A stretch of 64,000 nt of DNA, taken from positions 32,069-96,068 of the forward strand of contig CAZELR010000010.1 in the NCBI GenBank assembly GCA_964513075.1, in the 5' to 3' direction. A program made the translations under genes and the position numbers. Under the pieces are notes generated by a model, which was not told the origin of the DNA, ran no database searches, and was given only the letters and a program-made list of their open reading frames with translations. How positions within the stretch are numbered: position 1 is the first letter of the stretch; every line of letters starts with the position of its first letter. This DNA is from DAOUBP01 sp964513075. Its GTDB lineage: Bacteria; Chloroflexota; Anaerolineae; CG2-30-64-16. Shown here piece by piece: positions 24,623 to 34,000 of the stretch.

Positions 24623-27055
24623 ATGGGTTGGCTCCTGCTGATCGTCATCTTTCTGCTTTCTTTCCTGCTGACCTGGTCTGCGTACCGGCGCGGGCGGCTG
24701 ACGACTCCGTGGCACTGTGATATAGTCGCGCTTGGGCTGCTGGCGCTGGCCGCGTTGGGGTTTTTCTGGCGCGTGGCGGCAGGCCAGAACTGGATGCCCG
24801 CGGACGGCGGCGACCTGGTCTCGTTCTTGTTCCCCACCTATCGCTTTGCCGCCGCCAGCCTGCGCGACGCCGCATGGCCGTTGTGGAATGCATTCACCTA
24901 CGCCGGCGCGCCGCACGTCGGCGACATCCAGGCCGGCTTTCTCTATCCGCCCAACCTGCTGCTTTTCCTGCTGCGGCCTGAGTTCCCCTATGCCGCGTTG
25001 CAGTGGCTGAGCATTGGCCACATCTGGTTTGCGGGGGCCGGCATGTATCTGTTCTTGGCCCGCGGCCAGGGCCTCCGCCGCCTGGCTGCGCTGGCCGCTG
25101 CACTGGCGTTCATGTTCTCGGATGTGTTCCTGACCCATTTCGGCAATCTGAACCTGAACGCAGCAGCGAGCTGGCTCCCGTGGATCTTCTGGGCGTACCT
25201 GGGGAACCGGCGAATGCGATCCGATGGATCGCCCGAATCAGCGCATCAGCGCATCGACGAATCAACCCTTCGTCCTTCGTCCTTCGTCCTTCGTCACTTC
25301 CCTTCAACCTTCAACCTTCGACCTTCAACCTTTGCCGGCCTCCTGCTGGCCATCGCCACCCTCGCCGGCCACATCCAGGCGACCCTCTTCATCGTGTTAG
25401 CGCTGGTCATCTATGCTGCATTGGATCTCTGGCTCGCAAGACATGAGCCGCAGCCCGGCCGCCGCAGCCTGGCGGCCCTGGCCGGATTGTGCATCTGCCT
25501 CCTGGTTACTTTGCTGCTCGCCGCACCGGTGCTGCTCCCTGCGCTCCAGCTTACGGGATACACCGCGCGGGCCGGCTGGCGCTACGCTGAAACCGCCGGC
25601 TACTCCCTTTCCCCCGCGCAGTGGGTCGGCTGGCTGATCCCCGGCTTTTTTGGCCGCGGGCCGCAGTACCACTGGGGCGCATGGCCGCGGGTCGAGATGG
25701 GCTACCTGGGCATTTTGCCGTTGATCCTGGCTGGGCTGGCGGTGGCGCTGCGCCGCGAGCGGCGGACCTGGGCCTTTGCCGGGCTGGCCGGCGCCAGCTT
25801 CGTGCTCAGCCTGGGCATCTACGCCATCCCGCACGGCTGGCTCTCGCTGCTGCCGGGCTTCGGACAGTTGCGGGCGCCCGCGCGGCTGGTGCTGCTGACC
25901 GATTTCGCCCTGGCGGCGTTGGCCGGCTTCGGCCTGGATGCGGTGTTGGCGCCCCTCACCGACCGGGCGCGGGCGACGTTCGAGCGGGTCTGGCGGCTGG
26001 TGGGGCGCGCCACCGGACTGGTTTGGGCGTTCGCGGTGCCGTTGGCGTACGCAGTCTTGTTGTTGATGCAGGACCGCGATCAGGCGATCGTGATTCGCGT
26101 TTCGATCACCCTCATCGCGGTGGTGACGTTCGCAGGCTTGTTGGCGGCAAGCTGGCTGTGGCTGACGGCGCGGCGCGGCAATTGGGCGCGCAGCAGCACG
26201 CTGGGCTGGCTGGCGGCCGGGCTGATCTTTCTGGACCTGGCCAGCCTGGGCGCATACCAGGATTTAGGCGATCGCGACCCAAGCGCCGGGTTCGCGCAGC
26301 CCGCGATCGCGGCCTTCCTGGCCGGCCAGCCCGGCCCGTTCCGCATCGACAGCCGCACGCAGATCGACGCGCTCTGGCAGCCGGACACCGCGCTGCTGTT
26401 GGGCCAGGAGGACGTGGGCGGGGTGGCCAATCCGCTCGTGTTGGCCGATTTCGAACGTTACTGGGGCGGGCTGGGCTCGCGCTCCACCGCGCTCTATGAC
26501 TTGCTGAACGTCCGTTACGTGATCGCCGGCAAGGACACGCCGCTGGACTGGGCTAAGTTCGTGCTGGCGTTCGACGGCGACCCCAAACTGAACGTCTACG
26601 AGAATCGCAGTGTCCTGCCGCGGGCTTTCGTGGCGGCCCAGGTGCAGGTTGCCGCGGATCACGAGGCGGCCTGGCAGGCGATTCATGCCGCAGGCTTTGC
26701 TCCGGCCGCTACCGCCGTGGTGGAGGGGGCAACGGATCTGAGCGGCGGCCGGGGCCAGGTGAGCGCCGTCGTCCGCAGCGGCAACCGTCTGCGCTTCCAG
26801 GTGACCGCGGACGCGCCGGCCTTCGTCGTGATCAGCCAGGTGTGGTATCCGGGCTGGCAGGTGCGCATCGACGGCCAACCCGCGGGTGCGCCGCTGCGCA
26901 CGGATTACCTGTTCCAGGGCGTGGCCGTGCCGGCCGGCGCCCACACCGTCGAGCTGCGCTTTGCGCCGCGGCTGTGGGGGTTGGGCTGGCTGCTGGCGGG
27001 CGCGGGGCTGCTGTTGGTGGCCGGCCTGGCCTGGGCGGCGCGCCGCCGTCGCTAA
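24623..27055 (+). CDS. YfhO-like multi-span membrane protein
   Basis: 810-residue protein with roughly a dozen membrane helices in the first two thirds (PADGGDLVSFLFPTYRFAA, PLWNAFTYAGAPHVGDIQAG and LYPPNLLLFLL are typical of the YfhO/GT-C-like family) and a soluble C-terminal part. It ends with FVVISQVWYPGWQVRIDG, GVAVPAGAHTVELRFAP and a last helix, the characteristic YfhO ending. Such proteins take part in surface polymer glycosylation. Residues about 197-238 are an in-frame insertion made largely of 7-bp repeats, placed between two membrane segments (after WIFWAYLGNRR). The substrate is unknown. Confidence 0.85.
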   Translation: MGWLLLIVIFLLSFLLTWSAYRRGRLTTPWHCDIVALGLLALAALGFFWRVAAGQNWMPADGGDLVSFLFPTYRFAAASLRDAAWPLWNAFTYAGAPHVGDIQAGFLYPPNLLLFLLRPEFPYAALQWLSIGHIWFAGAGMYLFLARGQGLRRLAALAAALAFMFSDVFLTHFGNLNLNAAASWLPWIFWAYLGNRRMRSDGSPESAHQRIDESTLRPSSFVLRHFPSTFNLRPSTFAGLLLAIATLAGHIQATLFIVLALVIYAALDLWLARHEPQPGRRSLAALAGLCICLLVTLLLAAPVLLPALQLTGYTARAGWRYAETAGYSLSPAQWVGWLIPGFFGRGPQYHWGAWPRVEMGYLGILPLILAGLAVALRRERRTWAFAGLAGASFVLSLGIYAIPHGWLSLLPGFGQLRAPARLVLLTDFALAALAGFGLDAVLAPLTDRARATFERVWRLVGRATGLVWAFAVPLAYAVLLLMQDRDQAIVIRVSITLIAVVTFAGLLAASWLWLTARRGNWARSSTLGWLAAGLIFLDLASLGAYQDLGDRDPSAGFAQPAIAAFLAGQPGPFRIDSRTQIDALWQPDTALLLGQEDVGGVANPLVLADFERYWGGLGSRSTALYDLLNVRYVIAGKDTPLDWAKFVLAFDGDPKLNVYENRSVLPRAFVAAQVQVAADHEAAWQAIHAAGFAPAATAVVEGATDLSGGRGQVSAVVRSGNRLRFQVTADAPAFVVISQVWYPGWQVRIDGQPAGAPLRTDYLFQGVAVPAGAHTVELRFAPRLWGLGWLLAGAGLLLVAGLAWAARRRR
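25268..25334. repeat. Heptamer array inside the YfhO-like gene
   Basis: Four perfect CTTCGTC units (25268-25295), then degenerate CTTCAAC/CTTCGAC units up to 25334, all in the coding frame. It uses the same unit type as the array between thiP and thiQ. Upstream, 25238-25257 repeats ATCAGCGC, which may belong to the same insertion. Confidence 0.85.
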
Positions 27056-27463
27056 TGATGTCATGCTGAACGGGTCTACGGCTCAAAGTGCGCCGCGGCG
27101 AGCCATTAGTGAAGTTCACATGCCGCGGACGTCACCACAGCCGATGAAAACCAAGCGGAGCATCCTGAGCGGAGCACCGCAGTGCGCAGTCGAAGGATGC
27201 GAAGCGGCTCATTTTTAGGACCATCTCGTCGTGCGGCCGAGATCCTTCGCTGAGGTTTCGTCGTAATTGACCTTGAGTGGTCAACCTGCTGCTCATGAAG
27301 TACGAGGCACGAGATTCTTCGCTAGTGTCTCGCCGCAATGAGTGTTAAGTGGTTGACCCGCTCGGAATGACAAACTGTGCTTCGTGGGCTACCCGCATGA
27401 CACCCGTCGGGTGGCTTGGCAGCACTCAGGATGACGCGCTGCACTGCTTTGGGGAGTTCACTT
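27056..27463. other. Gene-free 408-base spacer with degenerate interspersed repeats
   Basis: No credible reading frame. The segment from about 27156 to 27204 (GAGCATCCTGAGCGGAGC ... GAAGGATGC) has imperfect dyad character, and GAGATCC/GAGATTC-type motifs recur at 27239 and 27310. This is the look of decayed short dispersed elements. No clear promoter is seen. Confidence 0.5.
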
Positions 27464-28237
27464 ATGTCCATCGACGCACCGATTCATACCAACGAAGCCA
27501 ACCTGCCCCGGGTTCTGAACGCCGGTCTGCCGGTGCTGCTCGTCTTCTGGAAGCGCGAGTGTCCCGCCTGTGACCAGCTTGTGCCGGTTCTGGATCGGCT
27601 GGCGAAGGCGTACGCGGGGCGAGCGCTGATCGCCAAGATCAATATTGCCGACGAGCCGGGCCTGGCGCGGCGCTACGCGGCCGCGCACCTGCCCACCTTG
27701 CTCTTCTTCAAAGACGGCAAGCAGGTGGAGCGCGCGGTGGGCGCGGCTGCTGAGCCGGAGCTGGCCGCCTGGCTGGACTTCCTGGGCCGCGGCGGTGCGC
27801 GGCCGCTCGTGCCGTCCGGCCCCAGCACGCCGGTGCATGCCGCCATGCCTGGCGCCGCCACGCGCGAGCCGGCCTCTGCCCGGGCCGCACCCTCTCCGCA
27901 GGGCGCTCCGGCCGGCGGCCAGCCCGTGGTGCTCACCGACGCAACGTTCGACCAGGCCATCCGCGGCAAGACGCCGGTGCTGGTGGATTTCTGGGCCGAG
28001 TGGTGCGGACCCTGCAAGATGATTGCGCCCGCCGTAGCCCAGTTGGCCGGCGAGTTCGCAGGCCGCGCCGTGGTGGCCAAGCTCAACGTGGACGAGAACC
28101 CTCGCACGCCGGGCCGCTTCGGCATCCAGGGCATCCCCACCCTGTTGATCTTCCGCGACGGCCGGATGGTGGACCAGATCGTCGGCGTCCAGCCGATCGG
28201 CACCTTGCGCCAGCGGTTGGCGCAGCACGTGGGCTAG
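27464..28237 (+). CDS. Tandem thioredoxin-domain protein
   Basis: 257-residue fusion of two thioredoxin folds. Domain 1 (about 1-108) has the non-standard active site CPAC (33-36, in WKRECPACDQL). Domain 2 (about 154-257) has the classical WCGPC (180-184). A P/A-rich linker (about 112-152) joins them. No signal peptide is present, so it acts in the cytoplasm as a disulfide reductase or relay. The start at 27464 has GGGGAG seven bases upstream. Domain 1 alone resembles the thioredoxin-like proteins that buffer thiols under stress. The MFS gene follows 16 bases later. Confidence 0.9.
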   Translation: MSIDAPIHTNEANLPRVLNAGLPVLLVFWKRECPACDQLVPVLDRLAKAYAGRALIAKINIADEPGLARRYAAAHLPTLLFFKDGKQVERAVGAAAEPELAAWLDFLGRGGARPLVPSGPSTPVHAAMPGAATREPASARAAPSPQGAPAGGQPVVLTDATFDQAIRGKTPVLVDFWAEWCGPCKMIAPAVAQLAGEFAGRAVVAKLNVDENPRTPGRFGIQGIPTLLIFRDGRMVDQIVGVQPIGTLRQRLAQHVG

Positions 28238-28253
28238 GTAAGAGGCTGCCCTC

Positions 28254-29591
28254 TTGACCACCTCTTCAGCCACCCGTCGCCCGTCCGGCATGCCGGCGTT
28301 TGTCATCGTCTGGTTGGGCCAGATCGTCTCCGTGCTGGCCAGCAGCATGAGTCACTTTGGCCTCACCATCTGGATGTACCAGCAGACGGAGAGCGCCACC
28401 GCGATGGGGCTGATGCAGGTCGCCTTCATCACGCCGTTCCTGATCCTGTCGCCCATTGCCGGCGTCATGGTGGACCGCTATAACCGCAAGCTGATGATGA
28501 TGGTCAGCGATCTGGCCGCCATCATTGCCACCGGCGGCGTCTTCATCCTCTTTGCCATGGGCCGGCTGGAATTCTGGCACCTCTACATCTCCGCAGCGCT
28601 CAACGGCATCGGCAACACCTTCCAGTGGCCGGCCTACTCGGCGGCCATCACCACCATGGTGCCGAAGGCGCAGTACGGCCGGGCCAACGGCCTGATGTCG
28701 CTCATGGAGGCTGGGCCGGGGGTGCTGGCGCCGATGCTGGCGGGCGCGCTGCTGCCGCTCATCGGCTTGGCGGGCATCCTGACGATCGATGTGCTGACCT
28801 TCTTCTTCGCCATCGGCGCGCTGCTGTTCGTCTTCGTGCCGCAGCCGGTGCGCACCACAGCGGGGGAGGAGGGCCGCGGCAGCCTGCTGCACGAGGCGGC
28901 TTACGGCTTCCGCTACATCTTCCAGCGCCCCAGCCTGCTGGGCCTGCAGCTGGTCTTCTTCTTCGGCAACCTCTTCGCGGGCATCGGCTTTGCGGTGCTG
29001 GCGCCGATGGTGTTGGCCCGCACGGCCAGCAACAGCGTCGTCTTCGGCATGGTCGAATCGGCGGGGGCCATCGGCGGGGTAGTGGGTGGGGTCGTGATGA
29101 GCGCCTGGGGCGGCTTAAAGCGCCGGGTCCACGGCGTGCTGGGGGGGTGGATCTTGTGTGCGCTGCCCTTCGCGTTTGTGGGCATCGGCCAGGGGCTGCC
29201 GCTCTGGCTGCCGGCGATGTTCTTGCTGTCGCTGTTCGGTCCGCTGGTCAACACCTCGAACCAGGCCATCTGGCAGGCCAAGGTGGCGCCCGACGTGCAG
29301 GGCCGGGTCTTCTCGGCCCGCCGGCTGATCGCCTGGCTCACCAACCCCATCTCGCCGATCATCGGCGGCACCCTGGCCGACTTCGTGCTGGAGCCGGCCA
29401 TGCGGAGCGAGAGCGGCCTGGCCTCCCTCTTCGGCTGGCTGGTGGGGACGGGGCCGGGCGCGGGCATGGGCCTGTTGATCGTGATGTGCAGCCTGCTCGG
29501 CGTGCTGGTGCCCGTAATCGCCTACTTCATCCCCGCCATCCGCAACGCCGAGACGATCCTGCCCGATTATGAGCAGCCGGCTGCGGCTTGA
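28254..29591 (+). CDS. MFS transporter (EntS-like drug/siderophore exporter family)
   Basis: 445-residue protein with about 12 membrane helices. The N-terminal half has VIVWLGQIVSVLASSMSHFGLTIWMY and the MFS loop motif GVMVDRYNRKLMMM between helices 2 and 3, a variant of GxxxDRxGRR. The family exports siderophores or macrolide-like compounds; the cargo is unknown. A TTG at 28254 is taken as start, with AAGAGG upstream; the ATG at 28290 is an alternative. It is probably cotranscribed with the tandem thioredoxin gene. Confidence 0.85.
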   Translation: MTTSSATRRPSGMPAFVIVWLGQIVSVLASSMSHFGLTIWMYQQTESATAMGLMQVAFITPFLILSPIAGVMVDRYNRKLMMMVSDLAAIIATGGVFILFAMGRLEFWHLYISAALNGIGNTFQWPAYSAAITTMVPKAQYGRANGLMSLMEAGPGVLAPMLAGALLPLIGLAGILTIDVLTFFFAIGALLFVFVPQPVRTTAGEEGRGSLLHEAAYGFRYIFQRPSLLGLQLVFFFGNLFAGIGFAVLAPMVLARTASNSVVFGMVESAGAIGGVVGGVVMSAWGGLKRRVHGVLGGWILCALPFAFVGIGQGLPLWLPAMFLLSLFGPLVNTSNQAIWQAKVAPDVQGRVFSARRLIAWLTNPISPIIGGTLADFVLEPAMRSESGLASLFGWLVGTGPGAGMGLLIVMCSLLGVLVPVIAYFIPAIRNAETILPDYEQPAAA

Positions 29592-29640
29592 CTGGAGGAG
29601 CGTCCTGTCTCCCTCGGTTCGCACGAATCGCGCGGATGGT

Positions 29641-29675
29641 AAATCGCAAATCGCAAATCAGAAATCAAAAATCGC
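29641..29675. repeat. AAATCGC heptamer array
   Basis: Five contiguous 7-bp units (AAATCGC, AAATCGC, AAATCAG, AAATCAA, AAATCGC) between the MFS gene and the end of the AlgJ-like gene. The unit differs from the thi array but has the same period. Confidence 0.85.
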
Positions 29676-29680
29676 TGCCG

Positions 29681-30835
29681 CTACTGACTTGCCTCCACCC
29701 CGAACTTCAGATAGCGTTCGGCGCGCTCCTCGATCACTACCTGGGGCTGCATCTCCTCCACATAAGCCTGGAGGGTTGCGAAGTCCGGCTGGGTCCAGAT
29801 GTAAGTGGCCCGGTGAAAATAGGTCGAGATGTAGGGCTGCAAGAAGATGAAAAATGAATCTCGGAAGATCACCGCGTCGACGCTGCCGGCGTTCGGGCCG
29901 GCGCTCGGGCCAGTGTTCGGGCAGATGGTCTGGAACGGCTGCTGGCTGCGAGGCACGTTCGGTTCGTTTCCCAGGATTTGTGTCTCGCAAGCCGGCAGGG
30001 CAGCTGTTAGCACCGGCGATGGATGACTGAACATGTGGCCTACTGACATCATCACCACCAGGTCCTCATCCCCCCCGCCTACTTGCTCGCGAAAGTCAGT
30101 GGCCGCATAGCGCATCGGCCTGATGGCCGGCGTTTTTGCGGCCAGTGCAGCGGCGATGGCGTGCTGGGCGATATTGGCGCCCCAGGCGTTCCAATGCGTG
30201 CTGGTCTTGTCGTAGAGCAGCGGCCCGCTCCCCTTGGCAGCCAGCAGCACCGGCCGCAGATCGAGGACCGGCACCTCGGTGTGGGCTGCCAGGTGGGCAA
30301 CAAGCTGATCGGCGCGGGATTGCTGTCCGACCTTGGTGACTGTCTCCGGCAGATACTCGGGATAAATAGTGTGTTTGTTGGGCGCGATCACGAAGAGGTA
30401 GGTGATGCCCCGGGCCTGCAGCCAATGATACTTTTGCTCCAGGTCCGCCTGCCACGCGGCCAGTTCATCCTCGGTCAACGGATCGTTATTGCGGTAATCC
30501 TCGAGAGCGTTGCCGTCCTCGGGATTGGCGTAGAAGAACCAACCCTCCTTGCCGACAAGCACCTTCTCTGTGGGCGAAACGCCCAGCCGCACATTGAGCA
30601 CGTTGTACAGATAGACGAACTGCTCGCGGAAGCCGAAATGGTCGTTGTAGAATGCCTCAAAGCTGCCGGGGAACTCACGCAGAGCGCTCAGGCTGCGCGG
30701 GATGCCGGGGAAGGGCGCGAGCTCGCGTTTCTCGACCTCGGACGCCCAATTGCGGCTGGTGAAAGCCAGCGGCAGGAAGATGCCGGCCAGGAAGGCGGCG
30801 ATCAGCAGGATGTGGCCAAGATTGCGTTTCTGCAT
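29681..30835 (-). CDS. AlgJ/AlgX-like SGNH acetyltransferase
   Basis: 384-residue protein with an N-terminal membrane anchor or signal (about 5-26, LGHILLIAAFLAGIFLPLAF) and an extracytoplasmic SGNH-like domain as in AlgJ/AlgX. Marks are the segment FNDHFGFREQF-like (here YNDHFGFREQFVYLYN), GKEGWFFYAN, FVIAPNKHTIYPEYLP and the TSTHWNAWGANIA block with the catalytic-type His; FRDSFF near the end fits the last motif. It pairs with the membrane acyltransferase eight bases upstream and would transfer acetyl groups to a surface polysaccharide. The frame stays open well upstream of 30835, but that part is antisense to the AlgI gene. Confidence 0.85.
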   Translation of the reverse strand: MQKRNLGHILLIAAFLAGIFLPLAFTSRNWASEVEKRELAPFPGIPRSLSALREFPGSFEAFYNDHFGFREQFVYLYNVLNVRLGVSPTEKVLVGKEGWFFYANPEDGNALEDYRNNDPLTEDELAAWQADLEQKYHWLQARGITYLFVIAPNKHTIYPEYLPETVTKVGQQSRADQLVAHLAAHTEVPVLDLRPVLLAAKGSGPLLYDKTSTHWNAWGANIAQHAIAAALAAKTPAIRPMRYAATDFREQVGGGDEDLVVMMSVGHMFSHPSPVLTAALPACETQILGNEPNVPRSQQPFQTICPNTGPSAGPNAGSVDAVIFRDSFFIFLQPYISTYFHRATYIWTQPDFATLQAYVEEMQPQVVIEERAERYLKFGVEASQ

Positions 30836-30843
30836 CGTCAGGG

Positions 30844-32295
30844 TCAGAACCGGAAGTAGATGAACGGGTTGTAGGTCCCTGCTGCCAGATAAGCGACCGA
30901 AAGCAGGAACAGCACGCCAAGGAGCCCCAGCGTGACGGTTGAGACGGCGCCGCGGCGCACCGCGCGGCTCTCGACCGCCCTCCAGGCCGCGATCCGTTGG
31001 CTGATCATCCGGCCCACCGGAGTGGCGGCTGCGACGCCGATCAACAGGGTGATGATGACCCGGTTGTTCAGATAGACCAGCGTATCGTAGCGGCTGCCTG
31101 CCGCCGCGCTGCCCCCGAACATGGCGGAGAGGTAGCCCAACGCCTGGGGCAGGTCGGCAGCCCGGAAAAACACCCAAGTGATGGTCACCAGCAGCAGGGT
31201 GTAGCCGTGTTGGAGCGGCTTGGGCGTCCGCTCCAAGATCTTCCCAAAGCCCACGCGTTCCAGCACCAGATAGACCCCGTGCAGCAGCCCCCAGATCACG
31301 AAATTCCAGCTTGCTCCATGCCACAGCCCGCACAGCAGGAACACCGTCGTCAGGTTCAGATAGGTGCGCCAGGCGGCCCCGCGGTTGCCGCCCATCGGGA
31401 TGTAGAGGTAGTCGCGGAACCACGTCGAGAGCGAGATGTGCCAGCGGCGCCAGAATTCCCGTATCGAAAGCGAGATATAGGGATAGTCGAAATTCTCCAT
31501 GATGCGAAAGCCGAGCATTCGGCCCAGGCCGATGGCCATATCGGAATAGGCCGAGAAGTCGAGATAGATCTGGAGCCCATAGCAGATGATCCCCAGCCAG
31601 GCCGGGCCGGCGGTCAGGTCACCCGCGGGAACGGCGAAAACCTTGTCGGCCACCTCTCCCAGCGGGTTGGCCAGGATGAGCTTCTTCGCCAGGCCGAACA
31701 CGAACCGCTCTATGCCGGCAGAGAAGCCGGCCGCGGTGACCGTGCGCGCGATGAGCTGGCTGGCCATGTCGCGATAACGCAGAATGGGGCCGGCGATCAA
31801 CTGCGGGAAGAGTGCGATATAGAGCGCACACTGGACGAAGGTCCGCTGTGCGGTGCACTGCCGGCGGTAGATATCGACCAGGTACGAGATGGCGTGGAAG
31901 GTGAAGAACGAGATGCCGATCGGCAGGTGGACCGGGCCGAGGACGATCTCAGGCAGCGCCAGGCGCGCCAGCGCGACGTTCAGGTTGTCTGCCAGGAAGT
32001 TGGCGTATTTGAAGTAGACCAGCAGCAGCAGATTCACCGTGATGCCGGCGGCCAACGCCAGCCGTCCTCTGCCGCCGGTCCGCGCCCGCAGCCCCTGCTC
32101 GATCAGGATGCCGAAGAAGTAGTTGAGGGTGATGGAGACGAGCATGATCAGCACATAAACCGTCTCGCCCCAGGCATAGAAGAAGAGGCTGGCCAGCAGC
32201 AGGAAGACGTTGCGCAGCTTGCCGGGAACGGCGAAATAGCCGAGCAGCGTCAGCGGCAGGAACACGAACAAGAAGACGGGAGATGCAAAAACCAT
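30844..32295 (-). CDS. MBOAT-family O-acyltransferase (AlgI-like)
   Basis: 483-residue membrane protein with around a dozen helices, starting VFASPVFLFVFLPLTLLGYF. The MBOAT family core is clear: QLIAGPILRYRDM, WRRWHISLSTWFRDYLYIPMGGNRG and the essential histidine in LLCGLWHGASWNFVIWGLLHG. It would move acetyl groups from the cytoplasm across the membrane to the AlgJ-like partner for O-acetylation of an exported glycan. No polysaccharide synthase lies next to it, so the polymer is unknown. Confidence 0.93.
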   Translation of the reverse strand: MVFASPVFLFVFLPLTLLGYFAVPGKLRNVFLLLASLFFYAWGETVYVLIMLVSITLNYFFGILIEQGLRARTGGRGRLALAAGITVNLLLLVYFKYANFLADNLNVALARLALPEIVLGPVHLPIGISFFTFHAISYLVDIYRRQCTAQRTFVQCALYIALFPQLIAGPILRYRDMASQLIARTVTAAGFSAGIERFVFGLAKKLILANPLGEVADKVFAVPAGDLTAGPAWLGIICYGLQIYLDFSAYSDMAIGLGRMLGFRIMENFDYPYISLSIREFWRRWHISLSTWFRDYLYIPMGGNRGAAWRTYLNLTTVFLLCGLWHGASWNFVIWGLLHGVYLVLERVGFGKILERTPKPLQHGYTLLLVTITWVFFRAADLPQALGYLSAMFGGSAAAGSRYDTLVYLNNRVIITLLIGVAAATPVGRMISQRIAAWRAVESRAVRRGAVSTVTLGLLGVLFLLSVAYLAAGTYNPFIYFRF

Positions 32296-32414
32296 CCGGC
32301 AGGAGGTCCTTTTCGTCTTGAATGTCTAAGCGGCGCGTGATGTTATCATGTTTGCGGCAAGCATACCAAATCTCAACCCCATCTTGCCAAACGGCCTGTG
32401 GGTGGCGTTAACGC

Positions 32415-32453
32415 AAAGGGTTGCCAACTTTTCGACCAAGTTGGCAACCCTTT
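32415..32453. repeat. GGTTGCCAACTT palindrome downstream of tRNA-Asn
   Basis: Perfect 16-bp inverted repeat (32415-32430 and 32438-32453) with a 7-base loop. It probably ends the tRNA transcript on the minus strand. The core matches the element at 56672-56704, so it is also a member of a repeat family. Confidence 0.85.
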
Positions 32454-32455
32454 TA

Positions 32456-32528
32456 CTCCTCGAGGAGGACTCGAACCTCCAACACCTCGGTTAACAGCCG
32501 AGTGCTCTGCCAATTGAGCTATCGAGGA
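32456..32528 (-). tRNA. tRNA-Asn (GTT anticodon)
   Basis: 73-base cloverleaf on the minus strand. Acceptor TCCTCGA pairs with TCGAGGA, the D arm is GCTC...GAGC, the anticodon stem CTCGG/CCGAG holds the loop CTGTTAA with anticodon GTT (32495-32493), and the T arm is GGAGG-TTCGAGT-CCTCC. The discriminator is G. CCA is not encoded. Confidence 0.97.
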
Positions 32529-32571
32529 TTACAGCTAACCCCATTATAGCGAAAACGGTTCTTCCGTCAAA

Positions 32572-33966
<1,395 letters not shown>

Positions 33967-34000
33967 CGTCTGTTATCCTTTTGGCGCTGCGGTTCGGACA

